Assembly: GCA_032358165.1 (NCBI GenBank)
Contig: JAALGY010000052.1
Coordinates: 1,364,001-1,428,000 of the forward strand
Direction of reading: 5' to 3'
DNA: 64,000 nucleotides
Source: Diplosphaera chodatii
Lineage: Eukaryota > Chlorophyta > Trebouxiophyceae > Prasiolales > Stichococcaceae
Numbering within the stretch: the first letter of the stretch is position 1; each line of letters opens with the position of its first letter. The notes beneath the pieces were generated by a model. It worked only from the letters and a program-made list of their open reading frames with translations, ran no database searches and was not told the DNA's origin. Of the stretch, positions 46,476 to 60,900 are shown piece by piece. Made by a program: the position numbers and the translations under genes.

Positions 46476-46880
46476 GAGTGCTGCGCGCGCAGCATACTAG
46501 CACAATCTGTGTGCTATTTCGACAGTACACAGTCGCAAGAGTGTAACTGCGTCATTTCAGAATGTGAAATCGATGGAATGTCCAGCTAGCGTGATTAGGC
46601 GTACATTTGACTGGCTCACTAGCATGCTTGAACATTGAACCAAGAACCGACAGCTTGCGTGTTTCTGCGGTGCTGACATCTGCATCATGCTCGGGTACCT
46701 CGGTGGCTAAACTGCTGCTTCGTGTCGGACGGTGATGCGCGTACATTTTGCGTACCTCTCCGCAAAGTCAACCACAGTGCATGCCAGGGCTCACTAGGGC
46801 ACGGCCAGCAGCTTGCGCACCGCTGTATCAGCACATGCGAACCAGCTATGCCCGTTTGCTGATACGCATGGAGTTGTGAC
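46476..46880. promoter_or_regulatory. Divergent promoter between EAF6 and separase
   Basis: About 405 bp lie between divergent start codons. Both promoters are expected here. No element is named. Confidence 0.45.
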
Positions 46881-49800
46881 ATGGTGCGGTCAGCGCGGCC
46901 ATCGGTCCATGTTAGCAGTCTGCGGAGTGAAACCGCACAGTACAATGCGATCAAGAGCTTGATTGCCAACAAGCAGCATGAGACAGCCGTGGAAGACAGC
47001 TGGAAGCTGTTTCAAAACCTCTGCCGGGGACTCGGGGCACCTGTGCTGCCTGGCAGCGCAGGCGATAACGATGCAGCATGCACCAAGACATCACAGCCGC
47101 AGCTGGGTCAACCCATGGGCGACGCATGCGACAAGCAGCGCGCCTTGCTGCTGATCGGCACCGTATTGAGCCTGCTGATTGGCGCTGTAGAGATGCAGAA
47201 GCCTTCAGCAGTAGCTGAGACACTGCATGCGCTGACGCAGCCACTTGGCGTGTTGCCGACATGGCTGAGGTCAGCAGGCAGTGCTTCGACACGTTCACAC
47301 AGTCCATTCCGTGCATGCTGCACCCGAGCATTTGCACGCATGCAGGAGCTTGACAGGTTGCATATGGGTCCACAGGTTGCTCAGCAAGTTGGAGGCAGAG
47401 CGCTATACAGAGTCCATCAGTCAGTACCTACTGCAGGTGAGCTGGCCTGAGAGTGGGACCATGTCTGTGTCTACAGTCGCTCAGCAGTGGCTTACGCTTC
47501 CAGTCCGTCTGCATATGTGGCCAACATGGTCATTGCAAACCTCTGCTTGTCATGTTGCAGGCCATGGTCCAGGTAGCGGGCAGTAACAGCAGCACTGCTA
47601 GGGATGTCATAGCAGCATGTGCCGTGGCTACAACGCAGTGGACTGTGGCAATGCAACCACCAGCACGCATTGCCAAGGTGGCCTTGCCTGTTTGTTGGAG
47701 CACTATGTCACTATCAGTAGCAGAAACCCTCTCTCGACCTATGCAGCTGCAGCTTCAACCAAATGCAAGCCTGTTCTGCTGTGCCATTGCAGGTGCTGCA
47801 GAGGCTGGCTGCAGTGCTGCCCGCAAGAGACGCCGTGCATGTCGTGCAGGCCGGCATGGCAGCCATGCAAGCGCAAGGTGCACTGATAGTCACCCCATAT
47901 CCTCTCTGAATTTCGCACAGTGAGGAGCGTTATGAGGGCTGCAGTCGTGATTGATGACTAGATACATGCTGCATCTACCTGTAGGCAAGGAAGTGCCCTC
48001 TGATGAGCTCGCCCGGCTGTGCAACAGCCTTGCGACTGCAGCAATAGGCACAGATGCAGCGGGCAACGCTGCGAACGTGCTGCAGGCTTGCACAGACACC
48101 AGGCAAGTATCGATTAGTACGGTGGGCATGTCTGTCTGTCTGCGTGCATGTCACCGTGAAGTTAAGCTGAGGACGGTCCTCTTTTGCTGGCAGGGTGCAA
48201 GGTGCTGCCGGCATCTTTGCAGCCGCCCTGCAGAGTTCAGCAGCCAACACAGCAGGTGAGGTGCAAGGGGTGCAGTGCATTGCTGCAGGCAGCACAAGAT
48301 GCGGGTCCCCGACCGCAGCTCCTTCAGAGAGACTTCTGCCGATGCAGACTGGGCTCAGCGCTTGTCTGAAGCATGTGACAGCGTGCGCAGCATGGCAGGC
48401 AGCTGCCTTCATCCGAGTAAAGCCGGCAAGCAGACCCTGCAGCCGCCCCTGGCCTGTCTGACATCCGCGCTGCGGGCATTGGTCATGCTGCGGAAGGCAG
48501 TTCCACCAGATGGCGCACTCCAACCTGCGTCTGCAGCAGTCGTGGCAAGGGCGCTCAGCTCGGCCAGCATCCTGCTGCAGGCAGCTATGCAGGTGGACAC
48601 AGGTACGCCACCGGCTGCTCAGTTGATGGCTGATAAAGTGTGCAATTGCTCCAGGTGTCGCAAGTCTCTGAGGTCTATGATCAAGTAACAATCGTGGCGA
48701 GGTTCCCGCCTGCAGGTCGTGACAATGTTGCGCACACATACGCCAGCCAGGTCATGCAGGCCCTGGTGGCAGCCGCACATCACAGTGCCGCAGCACTGAG
48801 TGCTGGCGCTGTGGAAACTTTCATCTTGAGCTCAGCAGATGTTGCGTGCATCGTTCCCGACTCGCTGGACTACGGGTGAGGTCGCCATTTGGTTACTGAG
48901 TGCAATCCGGTTGCTGTCTGGTGTGCCATCGTACTGACTGTTGTCACCATCGTGTCACTAAAGTGAGTGCCTTTGTTGCAGCATCACAGCAGTTTCACTG
49001 CCCAGCCGGAAAGACCTGCATTGGTTGGCGGCCAGCATGGCCAAGATCGGATGCAACCTCGCAGATTGCAGCCATCATGTGGCAGCTGCTGCAGCTTTGT
49101 CGACGGCCTGCAATGCAGGTATTGCAGCACTGGCCAGCAGCTCTACCGGCTTGGATCCAAAGGTGAGTCGTCAAGATGTCATGTGGACAAAGTGTGTTGC
49201 GCTTCTCAATCGTATGGATGTAGATGATCACGAAAACAGCCGAGTGGTCATCTGCGCAGGACATGGACAGTCTACACAGGAGACTGACAGCACTGACACA
49301 CAGCCACCAAACTTGTGGGAAGGATGCAGCAGCACTTCGCAATGTTGGTCACGCCATTGCGGTAGGACGTTGAAGTGCTTATCCACAGCCTGATGGTCAG
49401 TCGCCCATGTACCGTATTCCCGGCAATGGTTGCTGGCACTGATGGCGATGTGACCTCCGCAGGCGCTGTCGCCACACAGCAGCGGTGATGTGTCTCAGCT
49501 GCGGCCACTGCTGCAGCTGTTCGTGGAAGTACGCCAGGCAGCACTCCGCAGCTCGGAAGGCGGGGCAGTATGCAGGCGCAGCAAGGCAGTGGGCACACGG
49601 CGCAAATCTCCTAAGCAACGGACACATGCGCGGTAAGGAAAGAAGCGATGCCGGAAAATCCATGCCTGTCCTTTTTGTCCGTGCGATGTAAGGTGTATGG
49701 TGGCTTGCGCCTCTCCATTCCTGCTGCATGAGTCATAAGACAGTCGTGGTCCTGCATGTGCAGGACCGTGCCTACATTGCAAGCGCTGCTGGACAATGCT

Positions 49801-52800
49801 GCGCACCTTCCAGCAGAGCTCAAAGAGAGAGTCATCGAGGAGGAGACAGCGCTGCTGTGCAGCATGTGTGCTGTTAGCCAAGATGCTGCTGCCCAAAGGT
49901 GAGATTACAGCATTCATTCCTGAGGCGGGTTGAGGAAGGTTGCACATCAGTCAGTGACCGAACATTGCTGTGGTACTCCAATGCTGCTCTGGCAAATCAT
50001 TCAACGTGCTTTGCGCATGGCAGGGAGCTTAGTGACAGGATGCAGGCCCTGCAGCAGCAAGCGGGCAGCTCCACCCGCGCTCGCATGCTGGTGCTGCAAG
50101 CCAGGGCAGGGCTGCAGTCCACGGCCTCGCCATCTGGTCAAATGCCTCCAGACCCTGCAGATATACTTCAGCCGGTCATCAGCCCGGCAGAGGCGCGCTC
50201 CTTGGCATATGCCACATTGCACGTCCCAGTGCTTCAGATGAGCAGAGCCTGATCTCTGCTGGCATTGCGCACGCAATGATGCCCTGCGGCTGCTTATGGA
50301 TGCTGGGACGCTGCAGGATGATGGCGCAGCAGGGCAGGCAGCACGGGGCGCAGCACACTGCCTGCTAGGGCTGCATGCGGCGCGAGCTGTTCTGGCGGCA
50401 CAGCAGGATGATCCCTGCGAGCTGCGGCACTGGGTGGCGGTGCACAGCCATGCGCAGGAGGCAGCTGCCGCATGGCAGGCAGGTCTTGGTGGCAGTGGGC
50501 TGCAGCTGAGCAGCACGCAGTCTGCACCCTGCATCTCTGAGCTGCTCGACTTGGCGGCTCTCTGCGGGCTACAGGGTGCGTGTTCAGGCTGAGGCTAACG
50601 CTGCTGACATACCAACAGTCCACATCATCTTGTGCACAATGTGTCCCGAGTTCCGCAAAGCTATTGAAACTACACAATAGCATGGTGCAGACTAAGACTA
50701 GAGTGGCCTCCCGATGCAGGGCTGCTGGATGAGGAGCATCAGCTGCGTGCAGCAGCAGGGCAGCTACAGCAGTTCAGCAGGCCAGAGGGCCCCGGCCTTC
50801 CCACCGCTGGGCTAGCATGCACACTGTGTCGCATCATCGCACCGCTGGCAGCTGCCAGTGTGCCTGATGTGCCGAACGGCATGTGTGACATTGCGCAAGC
50901 CCAGGAAGACAGGCAGCAGCCGGTGATGCAGCGCATCCAGCATCACCAATCCTCAGCAGAGGCTGCACTGCAAGCCGGTGCGCCTACAGGGCAGATCCTC
51001 AGCCGTTTGCAGCGCCTGCTCTACATGTACACAACCCCTGCGTGACAACCCTCTTGTCAAGTCAAGCAGCTACACAGCCGCAGGTTGTACGATCTCCTGA
51101 TTGACATGTGCGATTCGCAGGGGACATCATTGCTGCCCAAAGTGAGGCGAGCCATGCTTGGCGGCTCTTGTGCGACCTCCAGGAGCGCTGGGACGCTGCT
51201 GGGGCCTTGCAGCCTGCTGCTGGTGGCGATCCTCGGCTGCATGGCGCCACCTTCTTCCAGATCCAAGGTGGTTTGTGACCCTGTCCTGAAGCTGCACATG
51301 CAGCATTGATTTGAATTGACCTGCAGCGTGAGTGAAGCCGTTGCAGAAAATGACCCGTACGGTCACACACATAACTGGTGGTTCGAAAGTGGCTAATGCA
51401 CCCTGTTTAATGTCTGCAGGGCTGCGGCTGGCGTCGCTGTTGCAGACAGGACGGCTGATGGAGTTGTCATCGTCGCCTGAGGAGGCTGTGTGGTGCTTCC
51501 AAGAGGCCCACGGTCTGGTGAGCCATCATCAAACCTTTCACCTGCACACTGCAGCTGACCTGTATTGGCTTTCATGACTGCACATGGCAGCGCACGTCTT
51601 CTCTACCAGCTGGCATGTCTGCAAGGGGCGCACAGTGAATGACTTTTGCTGAAACTAGGCTTCTGCTTACAGGCGGACAGTCTCGGCTCCCCGGCAATTG
51701 TGGCAGTCTGTCAGGCGCACGCAGCCGAGGTGCACGGCAGATGCGGCAGCGCCAGTGCTGCACGCATGGCTCTCGACCACGCTGCGGCCGCTGTCACAGG
51801 TCTGTTCCACAGCATCCGATCATCGAATCGAGCATGGTGTCCTTGTCGAGTCGCAGGGTTGCTAGGAGAAATGCATGACCTGACAGCTGCCTGATCCTGC
51901 CTGCTGTTCCTACATAGCATGTGTGCTGCGACATGCAGGCCTAGGCAGTGGCTGTTGCGCTGCTGCGGCTGCATACTTGAAAGGGCGCAAAGGCTTTGCT
52001 CATGCCTGCTGCGACCATTGGGACGGCGGGCATGCTGCGGCTCTGCGGCAATGTGCGACGGGGATTGCTCAGCTCAGCCATCATGGCGCCTGCAGCACAG
52101 CAGGCTGCAGCCAGGCGGCGTCTTGGTATGCAGCCGACTTGGGGCTGCGGCTGCAGCTGCAGCAGGCAAAGAGTCAGGCAGCGCTGGTGCGTGTCCAGCC
52201 AGCCTAGTGCTCCTGCTCTGTCGTGGCTGCGAGACTATGCACATCATGGAGAATGCTCGACCGCTCTCTTTGCAGGACGACAACACGGCAGCAATGGCAT
52301 CCATTCAGGCAGCGTTAGCTGCCTATGAGCACCACCCAGTGGCAGCTGCAGCAGCGGCCATCTGTGCTGCCACTCTGGCAGCGCGCACAGCGGCCAGCGC
52401 AGCAGCTGCAAGTCCGCATGCAGTCATCCTTGGCGCTGAAGGTGCAACACAATCTCATCACTGGGCGCCTGTGCCCGATGTGTGTCAAGAATGAGGAACG
52501 GCACTGATGCAGCTTGTTTGCCGGCTTCCCATAGACGCTTTGCGCACTGAGGCCAACGCCCAAATGGCGAAGCTTGTGGCGCAGGGCCTGCAACAGATAC
52601 AGCTCTCAAACATGCTGGCAAGGCGAATGCAGATGTCTTGGCGAGCAGCGAGCGGTCGGCCGCTGGCGCTGCCAATGCCCTTGACAGCCTACTCGCTGCA
52701 CATGCGAGATGCCGCCATGTGCCCCTGCTGCGCAGGTGCAAGATGTACCCTGCGTGCCAAGTTGCAAAGGCTGGATGCTCCATCACAATTACAGGGAATG

Positions 52801-55800
52801 TTCACACTCGGAAACCCGCGCAGCACAAGCATGCTTCCTGTCGCCTGCAGGAAGGCTTCGGCCCTCATTGCCGATGCCTTGGCATCCGCTGGCGCACCAC
52901 ACGCTGCGCTGCTGTTCACACATGACCAGCTGGGCGCGGCACTGCAGCAGCAGTATGCAACAGTGCTGGACGCGCATGCAGGGCAGCTGCGGCGGCTGCC
53001 AGTCAGCGCAGCAGAAAGCCAAGGGCAGCACGAGGCAAGCTGCGAACATGCTTTGCTCTTGAAACTTACTTTTATACAGACACCACATGCTGGCTGTTTG
53101 CTGCTGTCAGTCTGAACCGCCATAGCTGTGGTCGTCACATACCACATGGTATATGCAGGCGGTTGTTGCAGTTCAGCAGGCGCTGCAGGCATTCGACACA
53201 GCCAATTTCTGCAGCTCTGCAACCGTTGCAGAACTTGAGGTTTGATCCCAGAGTACTTGACTTGGGCAGGGTTTACAAATAAGCAATGCTGGGCATTGAC
53301 GTGAGATCCTGATCAAGACTACAAGCATCTGTGTTCTGCGTGCAGGCGAATGCTCAAACAGCACTGGAGCAGGCAGCGTCAGTGCTCAGCAGCCATGATA
53401 TTGCAATCTGCAGTCTGAGCCTGACAAATGCCGCAGGCAGACCAGCCAGCAGCCGTCTGCTCGTCACTCGCTACACTGCTGGCCGGCCACCGCTGCTGGT
53501 CTCGCTGCCTACTCAGGGGTTGGTTGCTGCGGCATCTGAGAACGCCACACAGGTATGTGTGCAACTTACGGCACATTCCACAGCTGCGTTCCATGCATAG
53601 CAGCACCTGCATCTGCCTCTGCTGCACCTATTTGCTGCAAACAAGACATGGGGCTTCACTTCTCGCTAACTCCGTCGACAACTGGTGCTGCATTCCTGCA
53701 GGATCTGCTGCACGAGCTGTCGGACATCTTGGCATCCAGCGACAGCAGCTTGGCAGGCGGCGCGGCAGTCCCTGCAACGCCAGCGCACTCGCAGGGCTGG
53801 TGGGACGCCCGCATCACACTAGACGCCCGCCTGGCGGCGCTGCAGGGCCGCCTCGACGCCTCCCTCCTGGGGCCCTGGCGGTGCGCTGCAACGCTGTCTG
53901 CTTGAGGTTCCCATCCTGCCGTACTGTGCTCCGTCAGCCGCCTTCCATGCACAGTACTTTAGATCGAGAGTGCGGGACAGCTCCCTCAATGGCACCCGCG
54001 ACAGCAAGACGGTAGATAGCATCCGATGCCATGTGCTGCCTGCAGGTGCTTGCTGTTCGGGAGGCCTGCAGATGACGACCTGGCTGCGGCCCTGGCCGAG
54101 GCCGGCGCTGACCTCATTGCCCAGATGCGAAAGCTGCCAGTCCTGCCTCCTGGGACTGACGGCGGTGCCCTGCCGCCCATTGCGGCAGAGCTGTGTGCAT
54201 TGCTGGCGGCAGCTGGTGGCGAGGTGCCTTCCCATAACGTGTTACATGACCTTCTAATCTTCATCAGTTGCCGCACGCACGAACCATTGCCCTGTGCTGC
54301 ACCTGCCTTGTACCCCGTGCCCACCACCGGCCTGGCTGACCGTCCATGTCTGCAGGTGCCGGCGGGTGATGCGACGGTGCTGGTGCGCCACGCTCTGCAG
54401 CTGTCTGGGCGTGACCCAGCAGCGGCAGCTGGGCTGGCACAAGCTGTCACGTGCGAACTCTGCTGTTTTCCTGTTGCTTGCTGTCAAGGCATGAGCCTGC
54501 TGTTGTCGCTGCTGCTTCACGTCTTGCGCAGGCTGCTGCCCAGTCCTCACCCCTTCTGCTGTTGTGCCCTATGCCAGCAGTCGATGTGGCACGCTGACAG
54601 TCGAAATGGTGCATGGCTGCAGAGACAGGGCGGCGGCAGCTGCCAAGCGGCATGCGGACAGCAGTGCGGCGGCGCTGGCGGACAGCCTGGCAGCGCTCTC
54701 CCTCGGCCGCCTGGGCAGCTGCAGCCTCACCTTTCGGGAGCGCATGCAGGCCGAGGAGGCGGCCTTCCTTGGTGGGTGGTCAGCCCCACGTCATCAGTTG
54801 TCATCCAAGCCGCGGGGTTTGACGGTCGCCATCCGCTTTTCATCAGGCCAAGTCTGCAGCAGCTGTGTGTCGTGATGCTCCATGCCCATGCCTCTCCTAC
54901 CAATGTTGCATTGCACACCTAAAACTGCGGCAGTCTTGATGGTGCAGGCACGGCCGAGACTGCCCGCAGCGCTGCTGGGCCGCCTGCTGGGACGCAGCGG
55001 CCGCGGCGGACGCGCCGCACGGCTGCCAGCAGTGCAGCCAGCGTCGACGCTGATGCGGCGACACCAGCGGCGCCACACCGCAGGGCAGCAGCACGTGGTC
55101 CCCGCGTGGAGGACCCTGACGCGTCAGCACTGGCCGACATCTCCAATGCAGGTGTGGCCCCTCGTGTCCCCATGTAGGTGGCATGCGCCTCCGTCATGCG
55201 CAGCCGTCACACACCGGTGCCAAAGCACACATGTGTGGCAGCGGCCGACTTCCGGCAAGGGCACTGGCTGCATCAGTACGTGGGTCATGACAGCATGCTG
55301 CGATGCAGACTCGCCGCTGGCACCACCTGCCACGCCCGGGGCGGGCACAGCACCGGCCAAGGGCAGAGCGCGGGAGCTGCCGGCCACGCCCGCCACAGCC
55401 GCGCCGGCTCGCAGACCCAGGTGTGTCATGGCACAGACCCTGTTCAAGGCCGTCTGCCTTCAACCCTGCAGGTCATAGCGTGTTCACACCATCGCTCAGA
55501 GTGCAACTGCAATGCACCAGCCATCAGGCGTGTACCCATGGTCCAGGCTGGGGGCGATGTCGGCTGCACCGATGACAGCTGCGCCAGGGCCGCGGGCCCG
55601 GCGCCGGCTGGCAGATGCTCACCAGGATGCAGCGCAGCCCGAGGCCCGGGCGCCGGCGCTGCTGGCCCTGCTGGAGCCGGCAGCCGTGCCGGCCGCAGTG
55701 CCCAGGGCAGCGCCTGCGGTTGCCGCACCCGCGCGGGCACAGCATAAGGTCGTTGTATGTATATACTGCAGCTCGCACAAGCCACAGAGCGAATGCTCAG

Positions 55801-57816
55801 CCATGCCCCATGCCAGACATGGCCTGGTCGTCTTGCTGATGGTAGTGCAGCATACTCTGCATGTTGCTCTGCAGGCAGCAGCAGCTGGCAGGAGTGCTGG
55901 CCCAAAACTTGTGCGGGGGCCGACGCTTCTCATCCTGGATGGGCAGCTGCAGCAGCTGCCCTGGGAGAGCTGCCCCAGTCTGTGCCACCTCAGGTACACG
56001 TGCTTCCGCGGTGCAGGCGGACTGCGACACTGACAGACGCTCGCTTTTAAGAGTACCTTACAGGACCATTGATGTCTGCCTGCTTATTGTAAGGTTGCGC
56101 CCCCAGGAACAGGTCTCAGCTTGCATTCATGTCGCAGGATGTACCGCATGCCGTCATTGGCGTGTGCCGCTGCCGTGGCGGTGCGCCGCCAGCAGGCGTC
56201 CCGTCAGGGCAGCACCACCGCTAAAGTCGACGGCAGCGCAGCAGCCGGGCCGGCCCCCGCGGGCGCACTGGACCTGGGCTCCACGTTCTACATGCTGAAC
56301 CCCTCGGGCGACCTGGCCTCGACGCAGGCCGCCTTCGAGGAGCGCTTTGCCTCCGTGCCAGGCTGGGAGGTGTGGGGCGTCTTTCTAAAACTGATAATTC
56401 CAAATTGACAGCTTGAAGACATGGTTATCAGAAGAATACATCAGGGCTGTTAACCGCTAACTTTGCTACCGCGGTGCCATAAGCCGAGGTGCTGCAGCCG
56501 CCAGATCGCTCCAGGTGCTTACAGCACAGCATGTCGACTTGTGCAGGGCACCGCAGGCAGTGCGCCGGAGCCATCAGCCTTGGCGGCGGCGCTGCAGGGC
56601 CACCAGTTGTTCGTGTATCTGGGGCACGGCGGCGGCGAGCAGTACATTGGTGCGCTGTCATCCATGCCGACACCGGATGCGAACAGCACTTACATGTGCA
56701 CGGACTCGGTACAGCACTGCCTCACAAAGCAGAGTGTCAAACTCAGAGGACACCCTGCCAGCTGTCCGAGGGCAGTTCAGTGAGATCATCTTGCTGCGAC
56801 CCGTGGTCAGCAGATGCAGTGCATGTGTCCGCTGTCTATGCCAGCTCCAATTGAGCAATGCTGAGGGGGCGAGGCTGCTGCGTCTGCAGCGCGGCGGGCG
56901 CTGGCGCGGCTGCCCCGCTGCGCGGCGGCGCTGCTGATGGGCTGCTCCAGCGGGCGGCTGCGGGGCAACGGCGCCTACGACCCCTCCGGCACCGCCCTCG
57001 CCTACCTGCTCGCCGGTGCGCCGTCGCGCGGCAGACGCCGTCGTCTGCGTCGCCATCTGAGCGCGCGGCGCGAAAGGGGTGCTTGGGCTGGGGGTGAGGG
57101 CTGGCGGTGGTCGGCCTCGCAGAGGAGGGCGGTCGCGCGGGGTGCTGAGCGTGTTGCCGTGCGGGCTGCGCAGGGTGCCCCGCGGCGGTGGCCAACCTGT
57201 GGGACGTCACCGACCTGGACATCGACCGCTTTGCGCGGGGCGTGCTGGACCAGTGGCTCGGCGAGGCAAGTGTTGTGTTGCCACTGATGCCTTGCGCTTC
57301 ATGATGTTCCTGATGATGCAGTGGTATAGCATTCATAAAAGCCTGAAGAGCCATGTGGTCACTACGCCTGCACTCCTATGCCTGCTCCACTACAGCAAAC
57401 CCGGCCTGGTCTCCGCTGCAGCAATACAGCCTGATGCCTGCTGACCAGTACGCGGCTCTGTGCAGGAGGAAGAGTCCAGCGGCAGTGCGATGCCACAACG
57501 GGAATCTGCTGCTGCGGCAAAGGCGCCCCGCGGTACTGCAGCTGAGAGCCGCAGGAAGGAGGCCGTCCCGGCAGCATGCAGCAGCAGGCAACACACCAGC
57601 AGAGCCGCAGGCAAACACGGTACAAGTTTGCAGCGTTCCAGCGATGAGGCTGACACGAGCAGCAGTGGCGACAGCACTGGTGTCGGTGGCGAGCTGTGCA
57701 TTGCCGCCACTGTGGCTGCAGCGCGGTCTATGTGCCGGTTGCGCCATCTCATTGGTTCAGCCCCCGTGTGCTACGGGGTGCCCAGCAACGTCCGCATAGG
57801 TGTGGCACGGGGATGA
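46881..57816 (+). CDS. ESP1: Separase (ESP1), cohesin-cleaving cysteine protease
   Basis: Separase cleaves the cohesin kleisin at anaphase onset. The modelled start [14 protein letters not shown] is at 46881 (exon to 47269, next 47376-47436). A long helical-repeat region with many short exons follows to about 53600, weakly conserved and Ala/Gln-rich. Conserved C-terminal blocks: a [20 protein letters not shown] segment near 53800, then LGPWRC and [34 protein letters not shown] near 55950; [14 protein letters not shown] and [19 protein letters not shown] (56138-56369); the catalytic His in [17 protein letters not shown] (56547-56649); the catalytic Cys in [16 protein letters not shown] (56866-57015); [20 protein letters not shown] (57174-57265); and [17 protein letters not shown] at the end (57466-57816). 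Both catalytic residues are intact. The last intron appears to use a GC donor at 57266. One continuous gene across 11 kb is inferred; the N-terminal half is assigned mainly by continuity. Confidence 0.88.
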
Positions 57817-57986
57817 CTTTCATTGATCAGTACAGTATCGGTTCGCATGCGATTGCGCCTGCCTTCTATTGAAGAGTCACTGACTTCGACACTTCTGTGT
57901 GTTGCCCTCTGATTGTCTGAAGCACGTACAATGCTACAATACGACAGTCACAGCAACGTAAATCTGGTTCATGGCAGAGCGGTGGC

Positions 57987-60900
57987 TTAGAGGACATCCT
58001 TGCCGGCTGCTTTTGCTGCATCAAGCTCCATGGGCTGCGCTTCTGAGTCTCGCGCCACATCTCTCCTTGCCTTCTTCCGACTCGGGGAGGCGTTGCCACC
58101 CTCGGTGCCTGCTGCCACGCTGCTTGTGTCAACCTCTGCAATGCCATTGCTGGTTGGCTCGTCAGTCGTCGGCGCGGCTTTGGACTCTGCTGGTGCCGCT
58201 TCAGCAGCAGCGCCATTTGACATTTCTGCTTTGGGGCCTGTGCTGGACGGTACTGCTGCAGCTGCACCGTTGCTATTGGCACCAGCTGCCTCACCAGACG
58301 CCTTGGTGTCTGGCGCTGCCTGTGGACAGTGGTGAGACTTACTCGGAGGTGAGAGTCGGTGTGTGCCAAACACAGTGGATTCATGGCAACTGTGCCACAT
58401 CTGTCCCTTGAAGATTTGGTGCGCTCAACCAGCAGACATGCCTGTGCAGTTGCCCCGGATGTGGACGGCTCAGCCGCGGGCTTTGCGGGCACCTGTGAAC
58501 GTCAATGTTCAGATATGTGACATCATGTTGATCAAGCCAAGATGAACAACTCACATTGCCCAAGGCGACGGATCATCTGATGGGCAGTGGGCAGCTGAGC
58601 ATTGCCATGCCAGCTGGAGCTCAAAAGTGGTTTGTCGACGCACCTCGCTGGGGAAGAAGCCGCGGGCGGCCTCCTCCAGGTCGCCGGTGAAGGCGGTGCG
58701 CGCAAAGATGGGCAGGCTCTCCCGCGAGATCATGCGCAGCGCCTTCCACTGGTACACCTTGTCATGCTTTCGCTGCAAAGCAAGCGAGTAAGCGTCTTGC
58801 TTAGGTGCCCATCCTCATCACATGCGGAAGCCCAAATGCTCATGCACAAGACCATACAGTGCACAAAAGTGGCTAGTGCAACACAGAGAATGGCTCAATT
58901 GTGTGGTCCAAGGCTGTACCCGGAACTCATCCTCGATGCAGTTTTCCGGGTCCATGTCCTCCACCACTGGGTCCAGGAACTCGCGCAGCGTTGGCAGGTG
59001 CTTCCGCTCGGACACCTGGAATTTGTTGGACAGTTTACTCTGCACTGTTGTTGTTCTCCCGTTGGTGCGTGCTGCCAGGACGTGCACTACAGGTGCATGC
59101 CGCTTCACGCTTCACAACAGTGACACCCTGCACACCAGGAGCAGTGGCATTGCTTCGATATCAAGGTGCACACCTTCAGGCCAGACATGTTGTCGGGCGC
59201 CTGGTTCCACAGCCGGTCCAGGGCGGCAGAGCCCATGCGTATCCGCGGGGCAGACCCCGGCTGCGGCTCTGGTTGCTTCCGCTTCCGGGCTGCAAGGACG
59301 GTGTCATCAGCAGTGTGCACAGCAGTACGCGAGGAGCTGCAGTGTCCAGCCAGCCATGGGCAAGTCTGTACCAACGACATGTGACACAAGGCTTCAAAGC
59401 CCAAATTTGACAGCTGCATGCGCGCCGTGCATCGTGCCCACCTGCTGGCTGGGCTGCTGGCTGTGCGGCTGGCGTCGCGGGCGGCGTGTAGGGCGGCCGC
59501 TCGAAGGGCATGCACGTCTCCTTCTTGGGGCCCCGCCCCTCCTTCTTCCACAGCGACCAGTGCGTCTCGCCTGCCAGCACCTGCTCACGGCACCGACGCA
59601 GCGGTCGCCACATGCCGGGCATCTGCTTGGGAGAGCATGGACTGCGTGCAGGCCCACAACCATCAGTTGCCCCAAGCCCGGTGTAGCGGCAGCTTGCGAA
59701 AGCATGCAGCAAGCTGGGCAGCGGGTGGCTTGAGCAAGGAAGACTGGCAACCGTGCCCCGCACCGTGCGAATGGCAGCTGCAAAGTCTGCGCCCCGCTCG
59801 GGCGTTCCCTCTAGGTTTTTGTACAGCGCTGCCTCCATCGCTGCTGCCTCCTCGACCTGCAGGTGTCAGCTTGACCAGTTCAGTGGGGATAATGTTATTG
59901 CAGCAACCCCAGTAGTCAGCATTGGCAAGCAGCAGATGCAGCCCTGACAGTGTCTTGTGTGAGTGTGCACTCAAAATCGGACGACCATTATAGTTGTAGC
60001 ACGCACCTGCTTGGACCGCAGCTCTGCCTTCTCCATGCGCACCGGGTGCTGGCAGGCGTGGAGGAACACCAGCGCCTGCACGTGTAGCGCTGGCTAGCTC
60101 AGGTCAGTTGCATGTGGTTTCCGCATGCGCCAACAGATTTTAGCAGCCGTCTGGCGAGCCAGTAGGTGCACGCGGCTCGGTCGCACCTGCACCAGGAAGT
60201 GGCGCCGGAAGGTGGCGTCCTGCAGCTGCAGCCGCATCAGCTTGGGGCTGCTGAGGTACTTGGCTGCCGGCAGCTCCCCACCTGCAGCCACAGCACGCTT
60301 CAGGTAGCCTTGCAAGATCCAAAAGGCAAACACACCTGATGCAGCACACAGTTTACGCGGGTGAAGGGAGCTGCTGGTGACTCCGGCACCTGCAGCGTCT
60401 GGTGCTGAACTGGCAGCTGCGATGGTCTTCTGCTTGTCGAACTCCTCAAGCACAGCTGCCAGATCGGTCATGACGCCAGCCCAGGGGCCGGGCCGCATCG
60501 CCGGCCCCGGGTTCATGAACACCGGCTGTAGGCCCCAGAAGCGGCGGTAAAATGCTGCATCAACCGGCTCGCCGTTGCTGTCGACCATGCCCTGCGCTCA
60601 GGCATGCTACAGTTGCAGCATGCTGCTGTGCAACGGTCGAGTCTGTGCATCCCTAAACATCAACGTACAATGGTCAGTAGACCAGCTCGCACCTCTGACA
60701 CTTCTTCAATGGGAGTCGTGTTGGCTGTGTTATATGCACCCTGCAGTGAAGGAGCCACATCAAATTGGCATGTGGCATGTCAAATGTTACGCTTCATGCA
60801 GGCTCCACACCAGGCCTGCTCTGCCAAGCTATGGGACACAATGACATGACCTCCAGCCTGCATGCTGAGGGCACCCAAAGGGCCCAATCTGGCAGGCAGC

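Noticed and set aside
51370..51400. GGTTCGAA-like string that resembles a tRNA T-loop
   Set aside because: No acceptor stem, anticodon arm or A-box could be folded around it.
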